Origin: a virus
Virus record (IMG/VR): IMGVR_UViG_3300017613_001350
Span: 1 to 26,550 of that record
Strand: one strand, 5' to 3'
Length of the DNA: 26,550 nucleotides
The translations under genes were made by a program, and so were the position numbers. The notes beneath the pieces are model-generated. The model was not told the DNA's origin. It ran no database searches and saw only the letters and a program-made list of their open reading frames with translations. Shown piece after piece: positions 13,665 to 22,471 of the stretch (positions are counted from its first letter, which is position 1; each line of letters starts with the position of its first letter).

Positions 13665-14979
13665 AATAGATAACCGCCTTCCCTCTTGGAATTTCCACGA
13701 TTTCACTACCGGTTAAATTATTGGTTAAAATAAAATAATCAAGCGCGTTATCGTCAATCGTGCCGTAAAATTTATAGCATAAATCCAAGATATTTCCAGG
13801 AGCCTCTAAAATTTCAGATCTCTTTACAGGCAAGGAAAAGGATACATCAAGCGCGGACTTGATAACCGTTCCGGCCACTTGCCAAGCTGGGGCATAGCTT
13901 TGCACGCTCTGAATGTAAGATTCAGATAAAATATTATTTTCAAAAACAAGTTGACTGCTATCAAGGAAGCTTATCAAGTTGTCCGATTGAGTTTTTATAT
14001 AATTAACAGCCGCCAAAACTTCTTCCCGCGTTTGGAAGCCTTCTTCAACACCAGGAACCGTGATATTTGCCTTGCCTGCTTGATTTCTCGATATTGTAGC
14101 AACATTCGCAAGGTTATTATTAATGCTTTCAGATATCGCAACAATCGCGGAAGTTCCGATAATTTCATCAATCAAGACATTATTTTTTGTCGTTAAATTC
14201 GGTTCTAATGTTTCATGGAGTTGTATTGTTTCAAATACGTTCGTCATGCCCTGCAACTTTGTCGAAATTCGCCCCGGCACGCTTGCTATAACGCTGATCG
14301 CACTTGTTATACTGTCCGCGAATAAAGACGGAGCCTCGACCATATCCGCCGCATTATTGATAATATTATTTATGCTTGTCTTAAATTCTACCGCCAGATC
14401 TTGATTATTTGAAACGATCCCTGACAAAAGATTAACCTGATTTGCACCAGCCAAAAAGCCTTTTTCTAGTGCCAGTTTGCTTTGCGCTCCCGCCGTTTGT
14501 ACCTGTTCTACGAAATTTGCTACCGCTTGAACTTTTGCAATAACAGCCAAAGCCGCTACAGCCGCCTTTGATGCAAGGCTAAGGGAAGGAAATTCTCGTT
14601 CTAATGTTTCTTGAAATTCTACATTAATGACAGATTGACCGGCTTCTGTTGCCAGGTTTTCCGACTGAGTAGCAGAAAGAAGTTGAACACGTTTTAAGCC
14701 CCACCGCGGGTGCATTAACGTTCCCGGCCCCGGATCATTAGCAAGTTTAATAAAAAGATCTGCCTGGGCTTGGTACATCGCCCCGTAAAAATATAACGCC
14801 ATGGGGTATATAGCGCCGCTCGTGCCCGCGTCTTGGTGTAGAGTGCCATCCACACCGGAAAAACTAAAGCTTCCAACTCGATGCGTTATTTTTCTGCTAA
14901 GATCTACAAAAGAAAAGGGTACTGTGCCCCCTGTAGACGATGTATATACACCTTTTTTTAAAGAATCTAAAAAAGACAT
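13657..14979 (-). CDS. Mu gpN-like DNA circularization/tail protein
   Basis: 440 aa. The N-terminal 130 residues have the DNA_circ_N pattern: FSFVDLSRKITHRVGSFSF, DLFIKLANDPGPGTLMHPRWG at about 74-94, and VINVEFQETLEREFPS. The middle is helical and alanine-rich. The C-terminus (LCYKFYGTIDDNALDYFILT then IPRGKAVIYYE) resembles a LysM-like/tail-end module. Despite the family name, the position between tape measure and hub indicates a baseplate component. It shares one base with the tape-measure stop. Confidence 0.88.
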   Translation of the reverse strand: MSFLDSLKKGVYTSSTGGTVPFSFVDLSRKITHRVGSFSFSGVDGTLHQDAGTSGAIYPMALYFYGAMYQAQADLFIKLANDPGPGTLMHPRWGLKRVQLLSATQSENLATEAGQSVINVEFQETLEREFPSLSLASKAAVAALAVIAKVQAVANFVEQVQTAGAQSKLALEKGFLAGANQVNLLSGIVSNNQDLAVEFKTSINNIINNAADMVEAPSLFADSITSAISVIASVPGRISTKLQGMTNVFETIQLHETLEPNLTTKNNVLIDEIIGTSAIVAISESINNNLANVATISRNQAGKANITVPGVEEGFQTREEVLAAVNYIKTQSDNLISFLDSSQLVFENNILSESYIQSVQSYAPAWQVAGTVIKSALDVSFSLPVKRSEILEAPGNILDLCYKFYGTIDDNALDYFILTNNLTGSEIVEIPRGKAVIYYE

Positions 14980-16757
14980 TAAGCCCCAGCCCCCGCAAAA
15001 CCCACGTTAAGATTAAAGCCTTTTGCATCACCCGCTTCTTTTATCTGTGTGCCAGCCGGAGTATTTTTAAAATTAACATCGACCTGAGAATTTTTATTGA
15101 TTGTTTGGTTCATCGTGCTAATCATGCCAGACTGTGGACTCATCGCCACCGGTGCGGCTGTTGCTTTAACTTCAGCATCGCCAAAACCGAACATACTTTT
15201 AATGCCAGACACCGCGCCACCCATGAAATTTTTTACTTTTCTGAATCCTGCAAGGACTTTATCCCAGTGTTTTATTATTTGCCGGATTCCTAAAATAACA
15301 AGCGTAATCCCTGTTATAAATAGCCCTAATGGATTTGCTTTCATCAGCACATTAGTAATCGCAAGTACAGCATTAAACGCCAGCATAGCCACCTTATAGC
15401 CAACAAAAAGCCCCAAAAGCACCTTGACCGCTGGTATCGTATTGAATAACCATGTCAAATTTTCAACGACAAAAGCAATAGAATTTCCAACAACCTTAAA
15501 CGCGCCGCCGATTGTGCCTAAAACAGCACCCACAGTTGATTTGTTTTGCTGTAACCATTCATCAGTTTTTTTCATTAAAGCCGTCAAGTTTTCCGTTATG
15601 TTTCCAACATTGTTTGCAATTAATTTAAAAACTGTTATTTTTAAGCCTTCCAGCGTACTTGAGAATATTTTAAATCTGTTTCCAAGTGTATCGCGCATCA
15701 TTTCGGCCATCGTTTTCGACGCGCCTGTTGCGCTTTCTAACTCTTTTCTATATGCTCTAAGCTTTTCCGCGCCTACACCCATCAAAATATTTACGCCTGC
15801 AATTGGAATCTTGCCGAAAATATCATTCAAAACCGCCGCTTTTTCAGCACTTCCAAGCCCCACAATACTTTTGTTCAAATCCTCTAATATGTCAAATACG
15901 TCTCTAAAGTTTCCAGATTTATCTGTTAATTGAACGCCAAATCTTTCAAGCTGTTTTGATGCTTCCGCCGTGGGAGCCGCCAATTTAATAAAAACATTTT
16001 TTAAAGTTGTTCCCGCGTCGCTTCCTTTTTTGCCTGCATTTCCAAGTATGCCAGCCATAGCCGCAACCGTTTCAATAGACGCGCCCAAGCCTACACCAAC
16101 CGGCCCAGCCTCTGTAAAAGTTTCAAAAAGCTGTTCTATGTCTACGTTTGCCGACGTGGTAGTTTTGGCCATCACATCAGTTACACGGGCAAGATTTTTT
16201 TGAAGTTGTATCGAATCCTTAACAGCTAAACCAAAGGATCCTAGCGTATCAGTTGCCATGTCAGACGCCTGACTCAAATCAATCTGTGCGGCTGTAGCTA
16301 AATCTATCACACCCGGTAATGCTGCTATGCTCTGTTTTACATCAAAACCGGCCATGGCTAAATAATTCAAGCCTTCAGCCGCTTGTATTGAAGAAAATTC
16401 TGTGCTTTTCCCAGCCTTCGCCGCCGCATTTTCCAAGGCATTAAAAGCCTCTGTACCTTTTTTAGCAAGACCGCCAAATTTCGCAGCCGCATTGACTAAA
16501 GTCTGTTCAAACTCCGCCCCAGTCTTGACAACATCAGCTAAGCCCGCAGTTATAGCCCCAATTGAAACAGCACCAGCCGCAAGCCCGCCCATGGTTTTTA
16601 ATCGCTTACTAAGGCCAGTCGCCGCCTTATCAGCTTTCTTGAACTCGCGGGTGGTAGTTTTACCGAACTTGCCAACAGACTTTTCCATTTTTTTAATGGG
16701 AGCCGTGACACCGTCCACCGCATTGAATTTGTTAAAAACTGAGAAGTTAAGAGCCAT
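14979..16757 (-). CDS. Tail tape measure protein (TP901 type)
   Basis: 592 aa. Residues about 60-330 form the TP901 core (KAGKSTEFSSIQAAEGLNYL, AGFDVKQSIAALPGVIDLA, NAGKKGSDAGTTLKNVFIKL, FGKIPIAGVNILMG). Residues about 425-500 hold hydrophobic helices (VKVLLGLFVGYKVAMLAFNA, ANPLGLFITGITLVILGI) that may enter the host membrane. It sets tail length; at the usual 0.15 nm per residue this implies roughly 90 nm. Its first codons overlap the end of the frameshifted chaperone product. Confidence 0.93.
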   Translation of the reverse strand: MALNFSVFNKFNAVDGVTAPIKKMEKSVGKFGKTTTREFKKADKAATGLSKRLKTMGGLAAGAVSIGAITAGLADVVKTGAEFEQTLVNAAAKFGGLAKKGTEAFNALENAAAKAGKSTEFSSIQAAEGLNYLAMAGFDVKQSIAALPGVIDLATAAQIDLSQASDMATDTLGSFGLAVKDSIQLQKNLARVTDVMAKTTTSANVDIEQLFETFTEAGPVGVGLGASIETVAAMAGILGNAGKKGSDAGTTLKNVFIKLAAPTAEASKQLERFGVQLTDKSGNFRDVFDILEDLNKSIVGLGSAEKAAVLNDIFGKIPIAGVNILMGVGAEKLRAYRKELESATGASKTMAEMMRDTLGNRFKIFSSTLEGLKITVFKLIANNVGNITENLTALMKKTDEWLQQNKSTVGAVLGTIGGAFKVVGNSIAFVVENLTWLFNTIPAVKVLLGLFVGYKVAMLAFNAVLAITNVLMKANPLGLFITGITLVILGIRQIIKHWDKVLAGFRKVKNFMGGAVSGIKSMFGFGDAEVKATAAPVAMSPQSGMISTMNQTINKNSQVDVNFKNTPAGTQIKEAGDAKGFNLNVGFAGAGA

Positions 16758-17306
16758 TACGCGCCGCGTTTTCCTCTTCTATTTTCATTTTTTTATGCCC
16801 CTCATACCAGAAAAGAATTTCCGATAGTTTCAGGGAAAGTGGGTTGCCAATTCCTGGGAACCTGGCCGCAATAGCGTAAAAGATATTTAAGCCGCCAGCC
16901 TCCCCAAACTTTATAAAAAAAGGGACATTACACCGACACCGAGCATTAAATCGCGAGTTTTGAGCTTGTTCATAACCGGAAGACCCAAACCAGTAACAGC
17001 CCCTAAAATCGCCATGGATTTACCGATATCATCACTGCCCTTTACTGTAGAAGCCTCTCTTAGTTGTGTGCCATCAGGCTCATAAATCTCTATTTCAGTA
17101 ATTTTTTTTTCACCCATTACGACCGGTGACATTAAAGTTTGCTTAAAAACACCATCAACAAACTCAAGCCTACCAGCCATTATAGCATTTATAAGCTTCT
17201 TTTTGCTCTGTTCGTCATCGCCTGTAAAAGCTTCATTTATAGACAGTTCGTCTAAAATATTTTTTAGCATTTCCTCGGCTACATCTTTGCTTACTTTTTC
17301 AGTCAT
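16747..17306 (-). CDS. Tail assembly chaperone, -1 frameshift fusion product
   Basis: The -1 frame is open from the slippery site at 16920-16914 to TAA at 16749-16747. It adds 55 residues (IKFGEAGGLNIFYAIAARFP, then GIGNPLSLKLSEILFWYEGH and a charged tail), giving a fusion of about 186 aa. It ends inside the first codons of the tape-measure gene. This is the arrangement of gpG-gpGT of lambda and gp41-gp42 of Mu-like phages, in which the minor fusion product and the major short form together hold the tape measure for tube assembly. The two-Trp/Tyr motif FWYEGHKK is typical of the T domain. Confidence 0.82.
16911..17306 (-). CDS. Tail assembly chaperone, major short form (Mu gp41-like)
   Basis: 131 aa. 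Helical N-terminus (VSKDVAEEMLKNILDELSIN), then a beta region with LEFVDGVFKQTLMSPV, ITEIEIYEPDGTQLREAS, and a final helical part ending GVMSLFL. The order tube, chaperone, tape measure and the IYEPDG motif match gp41-type chaperones. Translation ends at TAA directly after the slippery site unless ribosomes shift. Confidence 0.85.
   Translation of the reverse strand: MTEKVSKDVAEEMLKNILDELSINEAFTGDDEQSKKKLINAIMAGRLEFVDGVFKQTLMSPVVMGEKKITEIEIYEPDGTQLREASTVKGSDDIGKSMAILGAVTGLGLPVMNKLKTRDLMLGVGVMSLFL
16914..16920 (-). promoter_or_regulatory. Programmed -1 ribosomal frameshift site UUUUUUA
   Basis: On the minus strand the zero-frame codons are CTT-TTT-TTA-TAA, so the heptamer T-TTT-TTA is in the correct X-XXY-YYZ phase, three bases before the stop. 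It is the same heptamer as the HIV-1 gag-pol site. The -1 frame stays open for 55 codons. Downstream GGGGAGGCTGGCGGC may pair to form a stimulatory structure; I did not find a clear strong stem. Confidence 0.82.
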
Positions 17307-17314
17307 ATAGCCCC

Positions 17315-17692
17315 CTACATTTTAGTTAATTGCGACCCTTGAAAAGATAAAGTTGCAAGTCCTGTCATTTCATCTTTTTGGACTTCTCCGATTATGACAA
17401 GGCTTCCCGTATAACTTATATTGCTTGCATAGGTAGCAACAACAACGGTTTCAGTTCCATCCGTCGCAAGCCCTTGCAAATATTCAAGATCGCCATTGCT
17501 GTCATTAAGCTCAACATTCACATCAGAGATTGAACCAGGAACGACGCTTCTTATCGTACGGAAGGAGCCGTCACCGTTCATTTGCAACTCGTTGCTGCTT
17601 CCGCCTATCTGCTTGCTTCCACTGCCGTCATGCGAGACCTTAAAGCCTCGACCGCCGATAGTCATATTCCTCATTGCACCATATGCCGCCAT
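17315..17692 (-). CDS. Tail tube protein (Mu gpM-like)
   Basis: 125 aa, beginning MAAYGAMRNMTIGGRGFKVS and continuing SFRTIRSVVPGSISDVNVEL; size, beta-rich character and position directly after the sheath gene match the Mu-type tube family. It polymerises inside the sheath to form the DNA channel. A strong AGGAGGATAG site precedes ATG 17692. Confidence 0.9.
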   Translation of the reverse strand: MAAYGAMRNMTIGGRGFKVSHDGSGSKQIGGSSNELQMNGDGSFRTIRSVVPGSISDVNVELNDSNGDLEYLQGLATDGTETVVVATYASNISYTGSLVIIGEVQKDEMTGLATLSFQGSQLTKM

Positions 17693-17703
17693 TTTCTATC
17701 CTC

Positions 17704-19203
17704 CTATTCGGATAACGCGCCGAAGTTAAAGCCAAAATTTGTTGTCAAACTGATTATTCTTGTCGCACCTGATAACACAAGCAATGTGACAATATTAATC
17801 CTGTTCGGATTGCTGCCATCAATTCCCGCTGTCGTATTTGCTTTTGTGGTTTCCGGTTTTGTGATTATTGCCGCTTCACTAAAGGCATCCGCAAGCTTAA
17901 ATATTGCCGCTTTTGCGTCTAAAGGTCTTCGTGCATTGGGATTGCTGATTATATCAGTATCCGCAACCAGAATTTTTCCACGCCAGTCATCGGACTTGAA
18001 CACAAGCGCAACATTATAAAGCCATTCGCACAATTTCGCGATATCTACAGAATAACGGTAGGCCGGTGGTTCTTCGCCTGTTCTGTGATAGTGCATTACT
18101 ATATCTTCAAGTTTGATTATTCCATCTTCAAGGATTGTCGTGCCAGTTCCTAATTTTTCCGCTGCATCGCGCTGGGTGTAAGTCAATTGACTTGTCGCTG
18201 CTGCCGGGATTAAGCCGTCAAGCCTCAAGCCCGTGTATGGTTGCGCTGGGTCGTTTTGGTTCCTCGCCGCCATCTGCCCAACCGCCAAGGCCGCAAGCTC
18301 TAAAGGCAAGCAATAAGCAGCGGGAGAATGAATAACGCCGTTTGTACGGTCTAGCTTTCTCGCATCCGTAATTGTCGTTATTGCAGAAAAGCTGTCAGTT
18401 GATCCATAAAAAGCGCGAAAAGGCTTATTAATTAACGTATTCCATCGCTCATCTTCATTAAAAACGTCAAATTCGCCCATGGCTGTGGTATCCGTTCCGA
18501 AGGTATTTACGACATATGTATACCAATCATCACCGAAATTATTCAGGGCGGTGTCCAAGACTGGTGTAGTCGTACCGCTCGACATGTCCGTAATAACAGC
18601 CGTAACCCCACCAGGCGTATTATCTTTTTCTTGCTGTATGATATTAATAGATATATCAATATCGTTACCAATCAACCCTTTGTATTTACTCGTAATATTA
18701 ACCTTTTCCGCTGTAGAGCCATCAACCACGCCCGTAACTGGAAGATTAACATCTGCCGTAATCGCCGCCGCAACCAAGGTTGCAACATCTGCCGGGGTAG
18801 TTGTAACCGGCACAGAAACGCGTACAAGCTGTCCGGCAATATACAGGCTTAATGTTCCAGAACTCGTAGCCGTAACAGAAAAAAGTATTGAACCAGCCGC
18901 CACAACACCAGTTTCAGCGATTGGAAAAATAAAAACAGGCACAACACCGGATTTTCTCAAGGTTTGCCTTGCTGCTAAATGAGCCGGGAAGCCAAAGCCC
19001 AAAGCCTCGCCAACATCCACATCAGAAAAAAATCGTAATGGTTCATTTGCCGTAATTGTAGTTTTTGTAGGGTCATACGTGGCTAAAATCGCTATTCTTT
19101 GTGGCAAGCCCGCAACCCCTTCTCGTAAATTTACATAATTAAATTCATTGCCGAATACCGAAGCAACCGCGCCGCTCGGTACTGCATCCGAAGTAACAGC
19201 CAT
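17704..19203 (-). CDS. Contractile tail sheath protein (Mu gpL-like)
   Basis: 499 aa. The first residues (PSGAVASVFGNEFNYVNLRE), ARQTLRKSGVVPVFIFPI, GDDWYTYVVNTFGTDT, and AFYGSTDSFSAITTITDARK, HSPAAYCLPLELAALAVGQM, RLDGLIPAA match Mu-type sheath. Its presence fixes the phage as a myovirus. A GGAGGTC site lies upstream of ATG 19203. It would be one of the most abundant late proteins. Confidence 0.92.
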   Translation of the reverse strand: MAVTSDAVPSGAVASVFGNEFNYVNLREGVAGLPQRIAILATYDPTKTTITANEPLRFFSDVDVGEALGFGFPAHLAARQTLRKSGVVPVFIFPIAETGVVAAGSILFSVTATSSGTLSLYIAGQLVRVSVPVTTTPADVATLVAAAITADVNLPVTGVVDGSTAEKVNITSKYKGLIGNDIDISINIIQQEKDNTPGGVTAVITDMSSGTTTPVLDTALNNFGDDWYTYVVNTFGTDTTAMGEFDVFNEDERWNTLINKPFRAFYGSTDSFSAITTITDARKLDRTNGVIHSPAAYCLPLELAALAVGQMAARNQNDPAQPYTGLRLDGLIPAAATSQLTYTQRDAAEKLGTGTTILEDGIIKLEDIVMHYHRTGEEPPAYRYSVDIAKLCEWLYNVALVFKSDDWRGKILVADTDIISNPNARRPLDAKAAIFKLADAFSEAAIITKPETTKANTTAGIDGSNPNRINIVTLLVLSGATRIISLTTNFGFNFGALSE

Positions 19204-19220
19204 TTCATGACCTCCTTCTA

Positions 19221-19850
19221 TTAAGTTGTTGTAACAATCTGAATTAAAGGATCTACTTGTTCCAGATCTGTATTATTCGATTCAATATTTACGCTTGTTA
19301 AGGCAACCCCTGTCGCGCAAGGCGGAGTTTCCTTGAATTTTATTTTATAGCTTAATCTTGCAGCCAATACACCTTCTAAAGATATATTTGTTTCCATTGG
19401 AATAAATTTGTTTACGCTTGCGACCCAAGGTTTTTCAATCGTTCCAGCCGTCAAACCTAAATCGTAATAAATCGGACTCATTAGCGTATAATAAACCCGC
19501 GTAATTAAAGCATGCAGCACATCGGCCGCCCGTTGATCCTTTGGGGTTATTACGCCGGAAGTATTCAAGCCTTTTTCAGACGCGTAACAGTCAACGTCAT
19601 ATGTCGTAATACTTGTTTGATCAAAACTGTTTCCCTCGCCTTCAGGAAAATTTGAAGCAGACCACGCAACATTTACGACACCAGGATTGAACTCATCTGT
19701 TTCAATATTCCATGGGTCAAGTCGCTCTCTTACTGTCTTCCAGCCAGTTCCGGTCAAGGTTATCTGATTTGCAGATTCTGTTTTTAATGTGCTTTCTATT
19801 GCTTTCAGCACTGTATCAAAATACATGTTTGTGGTGATTAAAGGCAACAT
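19221..19850 (-). CDS. Tail terminator/completion candidate
   Basis: 209 aa with no motif I can name firmly. It starts within a TAATG overlap with the head-completion gene and precedes the sheath, which is where tail-terminator proteins (Mu gp37-like position) are encoded. A long N-terminal helix (FDTVLKAIESTLKTESANQI) followed by beta segments ending SLEGVLAARLSYKIKFKE agrees with a terminator ring fold. Function is inferred mainly from position. Confidence 0.55.
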   Translation of the reverse strand: MLPLITTNMYFDTVLKAIESTLKTESANQITLTGTGWKTVRERLDPWNIETDEFNPGVVNVAWSASNFPEGEGNSFDQTSITTYDVDCYASEKGLNTSGVITPKDQRAADVLHALITRVYYTLMSPIYYDLGLTAGTIEKPWVASVNKFIPMETNISLEGVLAARLSYKIKFKETPPCATGVALTSVNIESNNTDLEQVDPLIQIVTTT

Positions 19851-20200
19851 TAAGAACCCACCAGCCCAAGTTTTAAGACGATTGTTCCAAGTGTCCTATC
19901 AGGCATAGGCTCGACAACGTAGCAACTATAAGCCGTTCCAGCCGTGTCAGTTATCGCAACCAGCCAATCTTTTTTAGGCTCGCCTATCGTAATGCTTGCA
20001 AGGCGTAAAGTCACGCTTGCTTGCTCTTGCTGCACATCAGAACCAGTGTCAAAATCAATCAGCATATTTATGTGTCTAGTTTGCCCATAAAGCGTTTGAG
20101 ACTGATTAAGCAGATTTGTAATCGTAACCGGCCACCCAAAAAAAAGCGGGTTTTCTAAAGAAGTAGCAAGAAATTCCTCGCTTCTTGTTATCAAGCTCAT
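19850..20200 (-). CDS. Head-tail completion protein candidate (lambda FII-like position)
   Basis: 116 aa, beta-rich (VTLRLASITIGEPKKDWLVA, YVVEPMPDRTLGTIVLKLGL). Size and layout resemble small head-completion barrels that sit under the portal ring. Both ends overlap neighbours as TAATG, so it is translationally coupled on both sides. The family is not certain. Confidence 0.55.
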   Translation of the reverse strand: MSLITRSEEFLATSLENPLFFGWPVTITNLLNQSQTLYGQTRHINMLIDFDTGSDVQQEQASVTLRLASITIGEPKKDWLVAITDTAGTAYSCYVVEPMPDRTLGTIVLKLGLVGS

Positions 20201-20409
20201 TAATCTTTTTCACTTTTTTTAGCTGGTTTTGCTGGCTTTGCGGCCTTCTCAGGTTTTACTTTTTCAAGTTTTCCGTCTGCAATATATTCTTTTTCTGTCT
20301 CTTCGCCCATGCTTTTTATGACTGCATCAGGGATGGGATCGCCAGCGAAAAAATTTCTTTTTCCTTGAAAGGTATAACACACGTCTTTTGATATCCATTT
20401 GTAAGACAT
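20200..20409 (-). CDS. Small head-module protein with Lys/Ala/Pro tail (69 aa)
   Basis: N-terminus SYKWISKDVCYTFQGKRNFF then a short acidic stretch, ending in a KPEKAAKPAKPAKKSEKD tail. It lies just after the capsid gene, where lambda has FI and Mu-like phages have other small proteins. The basic repeat tail could contact DNA or capsid. No family recognised with confidence. Confidence 0.6.
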   Translation of the reverse strand: MSYKWISKDVCYTFQGKRNFFAGDPIPDAVIKSMGEETEKEYIADGKLEKVKPEKAAKPAKPAKKSEKD

Positions 20410-20431
20410 TTTTATTTTCCTTATATTAAGC

Positions 20432-20452
20432 CCAGCCCGCTAAGCAGACCGG
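20432..20452 (-). other. Stem-loop after the capsid gene
   Basis: In the minus-strand RNA, CCGGTCTGC and GCGGGCTGG form a nine-pair stem (three G-U) around a TTA loop. It lies 14 bases after the capsid stop and ends 23 bases before the next start. No U-tract follows, so it is not a simple terminator. It could protect the 3' end of the capsid message or partly reduce downstream expression. Confidence 0.4.
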
Positions 20453-20465
20453 ACTTGATGAAAAT

Positions 20466-21611
20466 TTACGTAGTCATTTTGACAAAAGCATCAGCCTCAA
20501 CCGGTACGAAAATGGGTGCTGCCTGGGTTCTAATATTTAAGGCTTTATTGTTACCCTGTGCGTATACGTCGAAATGAAACATGTCAGAACTAAAAATACC
20601 GGAGTTTTGCACCGCTGCCGGAGTCCCGCTCACGTCGCCAATTCCAAACATTTTTTTGACAAGACTCTGATCAATTTCAAGGCGATCTTTGGGGCCATAA
20701 TACCTATCGCACCTTGCGTCTTTTGCTAAAACAATGATTTCTCCATCAGGCAAATATAGAGTATCCGTTCCCGCAGCATCATAAACAGCGGGATAAACCC
20801 ACAGATTTAAATTATAAGTTCCTGCTTGAATTTGCCCCATAAAAATGCCGCCTGCCGCTGTCCATGCCTCGTAGCCAGGAAGAGATTTGATGTTCATGTC
20901 AACAACAAATTGAACCATTCGTCTTTTGTCTGCAAGAGCTAAAATCTGGGCAGTTGCCATAAATTCAGTCCAAGAACCTTGCCCGAAAATCACATCTGTT
21001 GCCATCCTGCCGCTATCGCGAAAAATCAACTGTGCATCCGTTGTCAAATCTGTAATAGGAACCGCATTGGCTGAATCGCTCCAAACCGTTGCCGCCGCTC
21101 TGTTATGCGTAGAGTTTCTATAAAAATCATAGGCCCCTTCCGCTACAGTCTGTGCGCCAGTTCGCATACTTTCAGCAGCAGAGTACTCCATTTCACGAAT
21201 GATCTTTTTGATATGCTCTTTATGTGCTTTCATTGCCAGAAAAGATTGCTTTTTTTGCGCTGAAAGTGGCTTAGAGACAGATTCACCGGGCAGTCTTTTC
21301 GCTATCATTTCGGAAGTGATAGGCGTGATTTCTTCGATCATCGGATACGCCCTATTTACGCTTGTATATTTCTCAAGCAAAGCCCTATTAACTGCAATAT
21401 TATTTGCATCGGAGCCTCTTGCAATATACGCCGATTTTGTGGTTGTACCCCTTTGAATGTCAATATCCACGCTTGCTGCGTCGGGGTCAATTATTTTGTG
21501 CCCTGTGGTAAAAAGTGTTTGAAACAGTGTAGACACCGGAAGAGTTTCAACGTCCGAAAAAGCCGGAGCCATAAATCTTGTGTACTTTTCTAAAGCGCTA
21601 ATTGTCGCCAT
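20466..21611 (-). CDS. Major capsid protein (lambda gpE family)
   Basis: 381 aa. Family signs include FMAPAFSDVETLPVSTLF at the start, IDIQRGTTTKSAYIARGS at about 50-67, PMIEEITPITSEMIAKRLPG, a helix KAHKEHIKKIIREMEYSAAE, VIFGQGSWTEFMA and the C-terminal GPKDRLEIDQSLVK region. This family has the HK97 capsid fold. GGAGGAAAAAC gives a strong ribosome site, as expected for the main structural protein. The decoration protein gene lies just upstream. Confidence 0.93.
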   Translation of the reverse strand: MATISALEKYTRFMAPAFSDVETLPVSTLFQTLFTTGHKIIDPDAASVDIDIQRGTTTKSAYIARGSDANNIAVNRALLEKYTSVNRAYPMIEEITPITSEMIAKRLPGESVSKPLSAQKKQSFLAMKAHKEHIKKIIREMEYSAAESMRTGAQTVAEGAYDFYRNSTHNRAAATVWSDSANAVPITDLTTDAQLIFRDSGRMATDVIFGQGSWTEFMATAQILALADKRRMVQFVVDMNIKSLPGYEAWTAAGGIFMGQIQAGTYNLNLWVYPAVYDAAGTDTLYLPDGEIIVLAKDARCDRYYGPKDRLEIDQSLVKKMFGIGDVSGTPAAVQNSGIFSSDMFHFDVYAQGNNKALNIRTQAAPIFVPVEADAFVKMTT

Positions 21612-21636
21612 TTGTTTTTCCTCCTAACTTTTTCTA

Positions 21637-22065
21637 TTATGTATTTTCATATCCGGTTAAACTGGAAGCAGATACTAATCTAATACCCGCATATCTCAAC
21701 GCAGTTCTAAGCGTAATGCTAAAATTTGTCTGCAATACGATTCTTGAATCCAGAGTTGTCGTACTTCCAAAATCAAGCGCGTCTTCGTTAAAAAGACCGA
21801 AACGATATGCACTCATTCCCGCCTGTTGTGACGCACTATTAGCAACATCAGCAGTTGCAAGCAGTAAAACAGGGAGCTGACTTCCATCAGTCGCCGTACT
21901 CACGCACAATTTATAAACACCAGGATCGGCTGTTACTTCGCCAAGAACCGCGCCTGTAGTGATTGCTCCTTGACTTGCCTCTATTGTGATTCCGTCGACA
22001 ACTTCCGCGTCACCGCTCATCACAAAAGGCTCGCTAATCAAATTATTTCTATCTTGTAAAGCCAT
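21637..22065 (-). CDS. Head decoration protein (lambda gpD family)
   Basis: 142 aa with the D-type layout: NNLISEPFVMSGDAEVVDGI, ITTGAVLGEVTADPGVYKL, PVLLLATADVANSAS, and a C-terminal LRYAGIRLV. The lambda family forms trimers that bind the expanded capsid and stabilise it against DNA pressure. The order protease-decoration-capsid is the lambda C-D-E order. AAAGGAG precedes the ATG. Confidence 0.9.
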   Translation of the reverse strand: MALQDRNNLISEPFVMSGDAEVVDGITIEASQGAITTGAVLGEVTADPGVYKLCVSTATDGSQLPVLLLATADVANSASQQAGMSAYRFGLFNEDALDFGSTTTLDSRIVLQTNFSITLRTALRYAGIRLVSASSLTGYENT

Positions 22066-22087
22066 TTTTTATACTCCTTTTTTATTG

Positions 22088-22471
22088 TTAAGCAGATATG
22101 CCAAGCATCGCGGCAATTTCTTTGCTGGTTTCGTCAATATGCTCATCGGTTTCCATTATCCCGTCTTTCATTTGCACAACTTTCTTGTTTTCAGGATCGG
22201 CCTTGATTTTCTCGGAACTTGCCTTCTCTTTTTCAAGCTCTTTTGCTGCTTGTTCCGCTGCCATCAGATTTACAGATACTTTTGTTAGATCTTCGCCCTC
22301 AGTGATTCCGGTATCAATCACTTTTTGAGAATGCGCCTGTGAAAACTTCGCCCTCAAATCAGTCAATTCCTTTACTCTTGTGCGCTCGACTGTAATCCCT
22401 TCCTCAACGCCTTCATCCATTATTTTGTTGAAAATATCAGGATGTTTTTCTTGTAACTCTTTGTAATCCAT
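22088..22471 (-). CDS. Nested scaffold protein from internal start (lambda Nu3-like)
   Basis: In frame with the protease, ATG at 22471 (Met228, MDYKELQEKHPDIFNKIMDE) is preceded by GGAGG at 22484-22480 with an eight-base spacer, a near-ideal ribosome site within coding sequence. It would give 127 aa, mostly charged helix, covering the scaffold-like tail. This is exactly the lambda C/Nu3 arrangement, where the internal product is the main scaffold and the long form carries the protease into the procapsid. Confidence 0.7.
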   Translation of the reverse strand: MDYKELQEKHPDIFNKIMDEGVEEGITVERTRVKELTDLRAKFSQAHSQKVIDTGITEGEDLTKVSVNLMAAEQAAKELEKEKASSEKIKADPENKKVVQMKDGIMETDEHIDETSKEIAAMLGISA

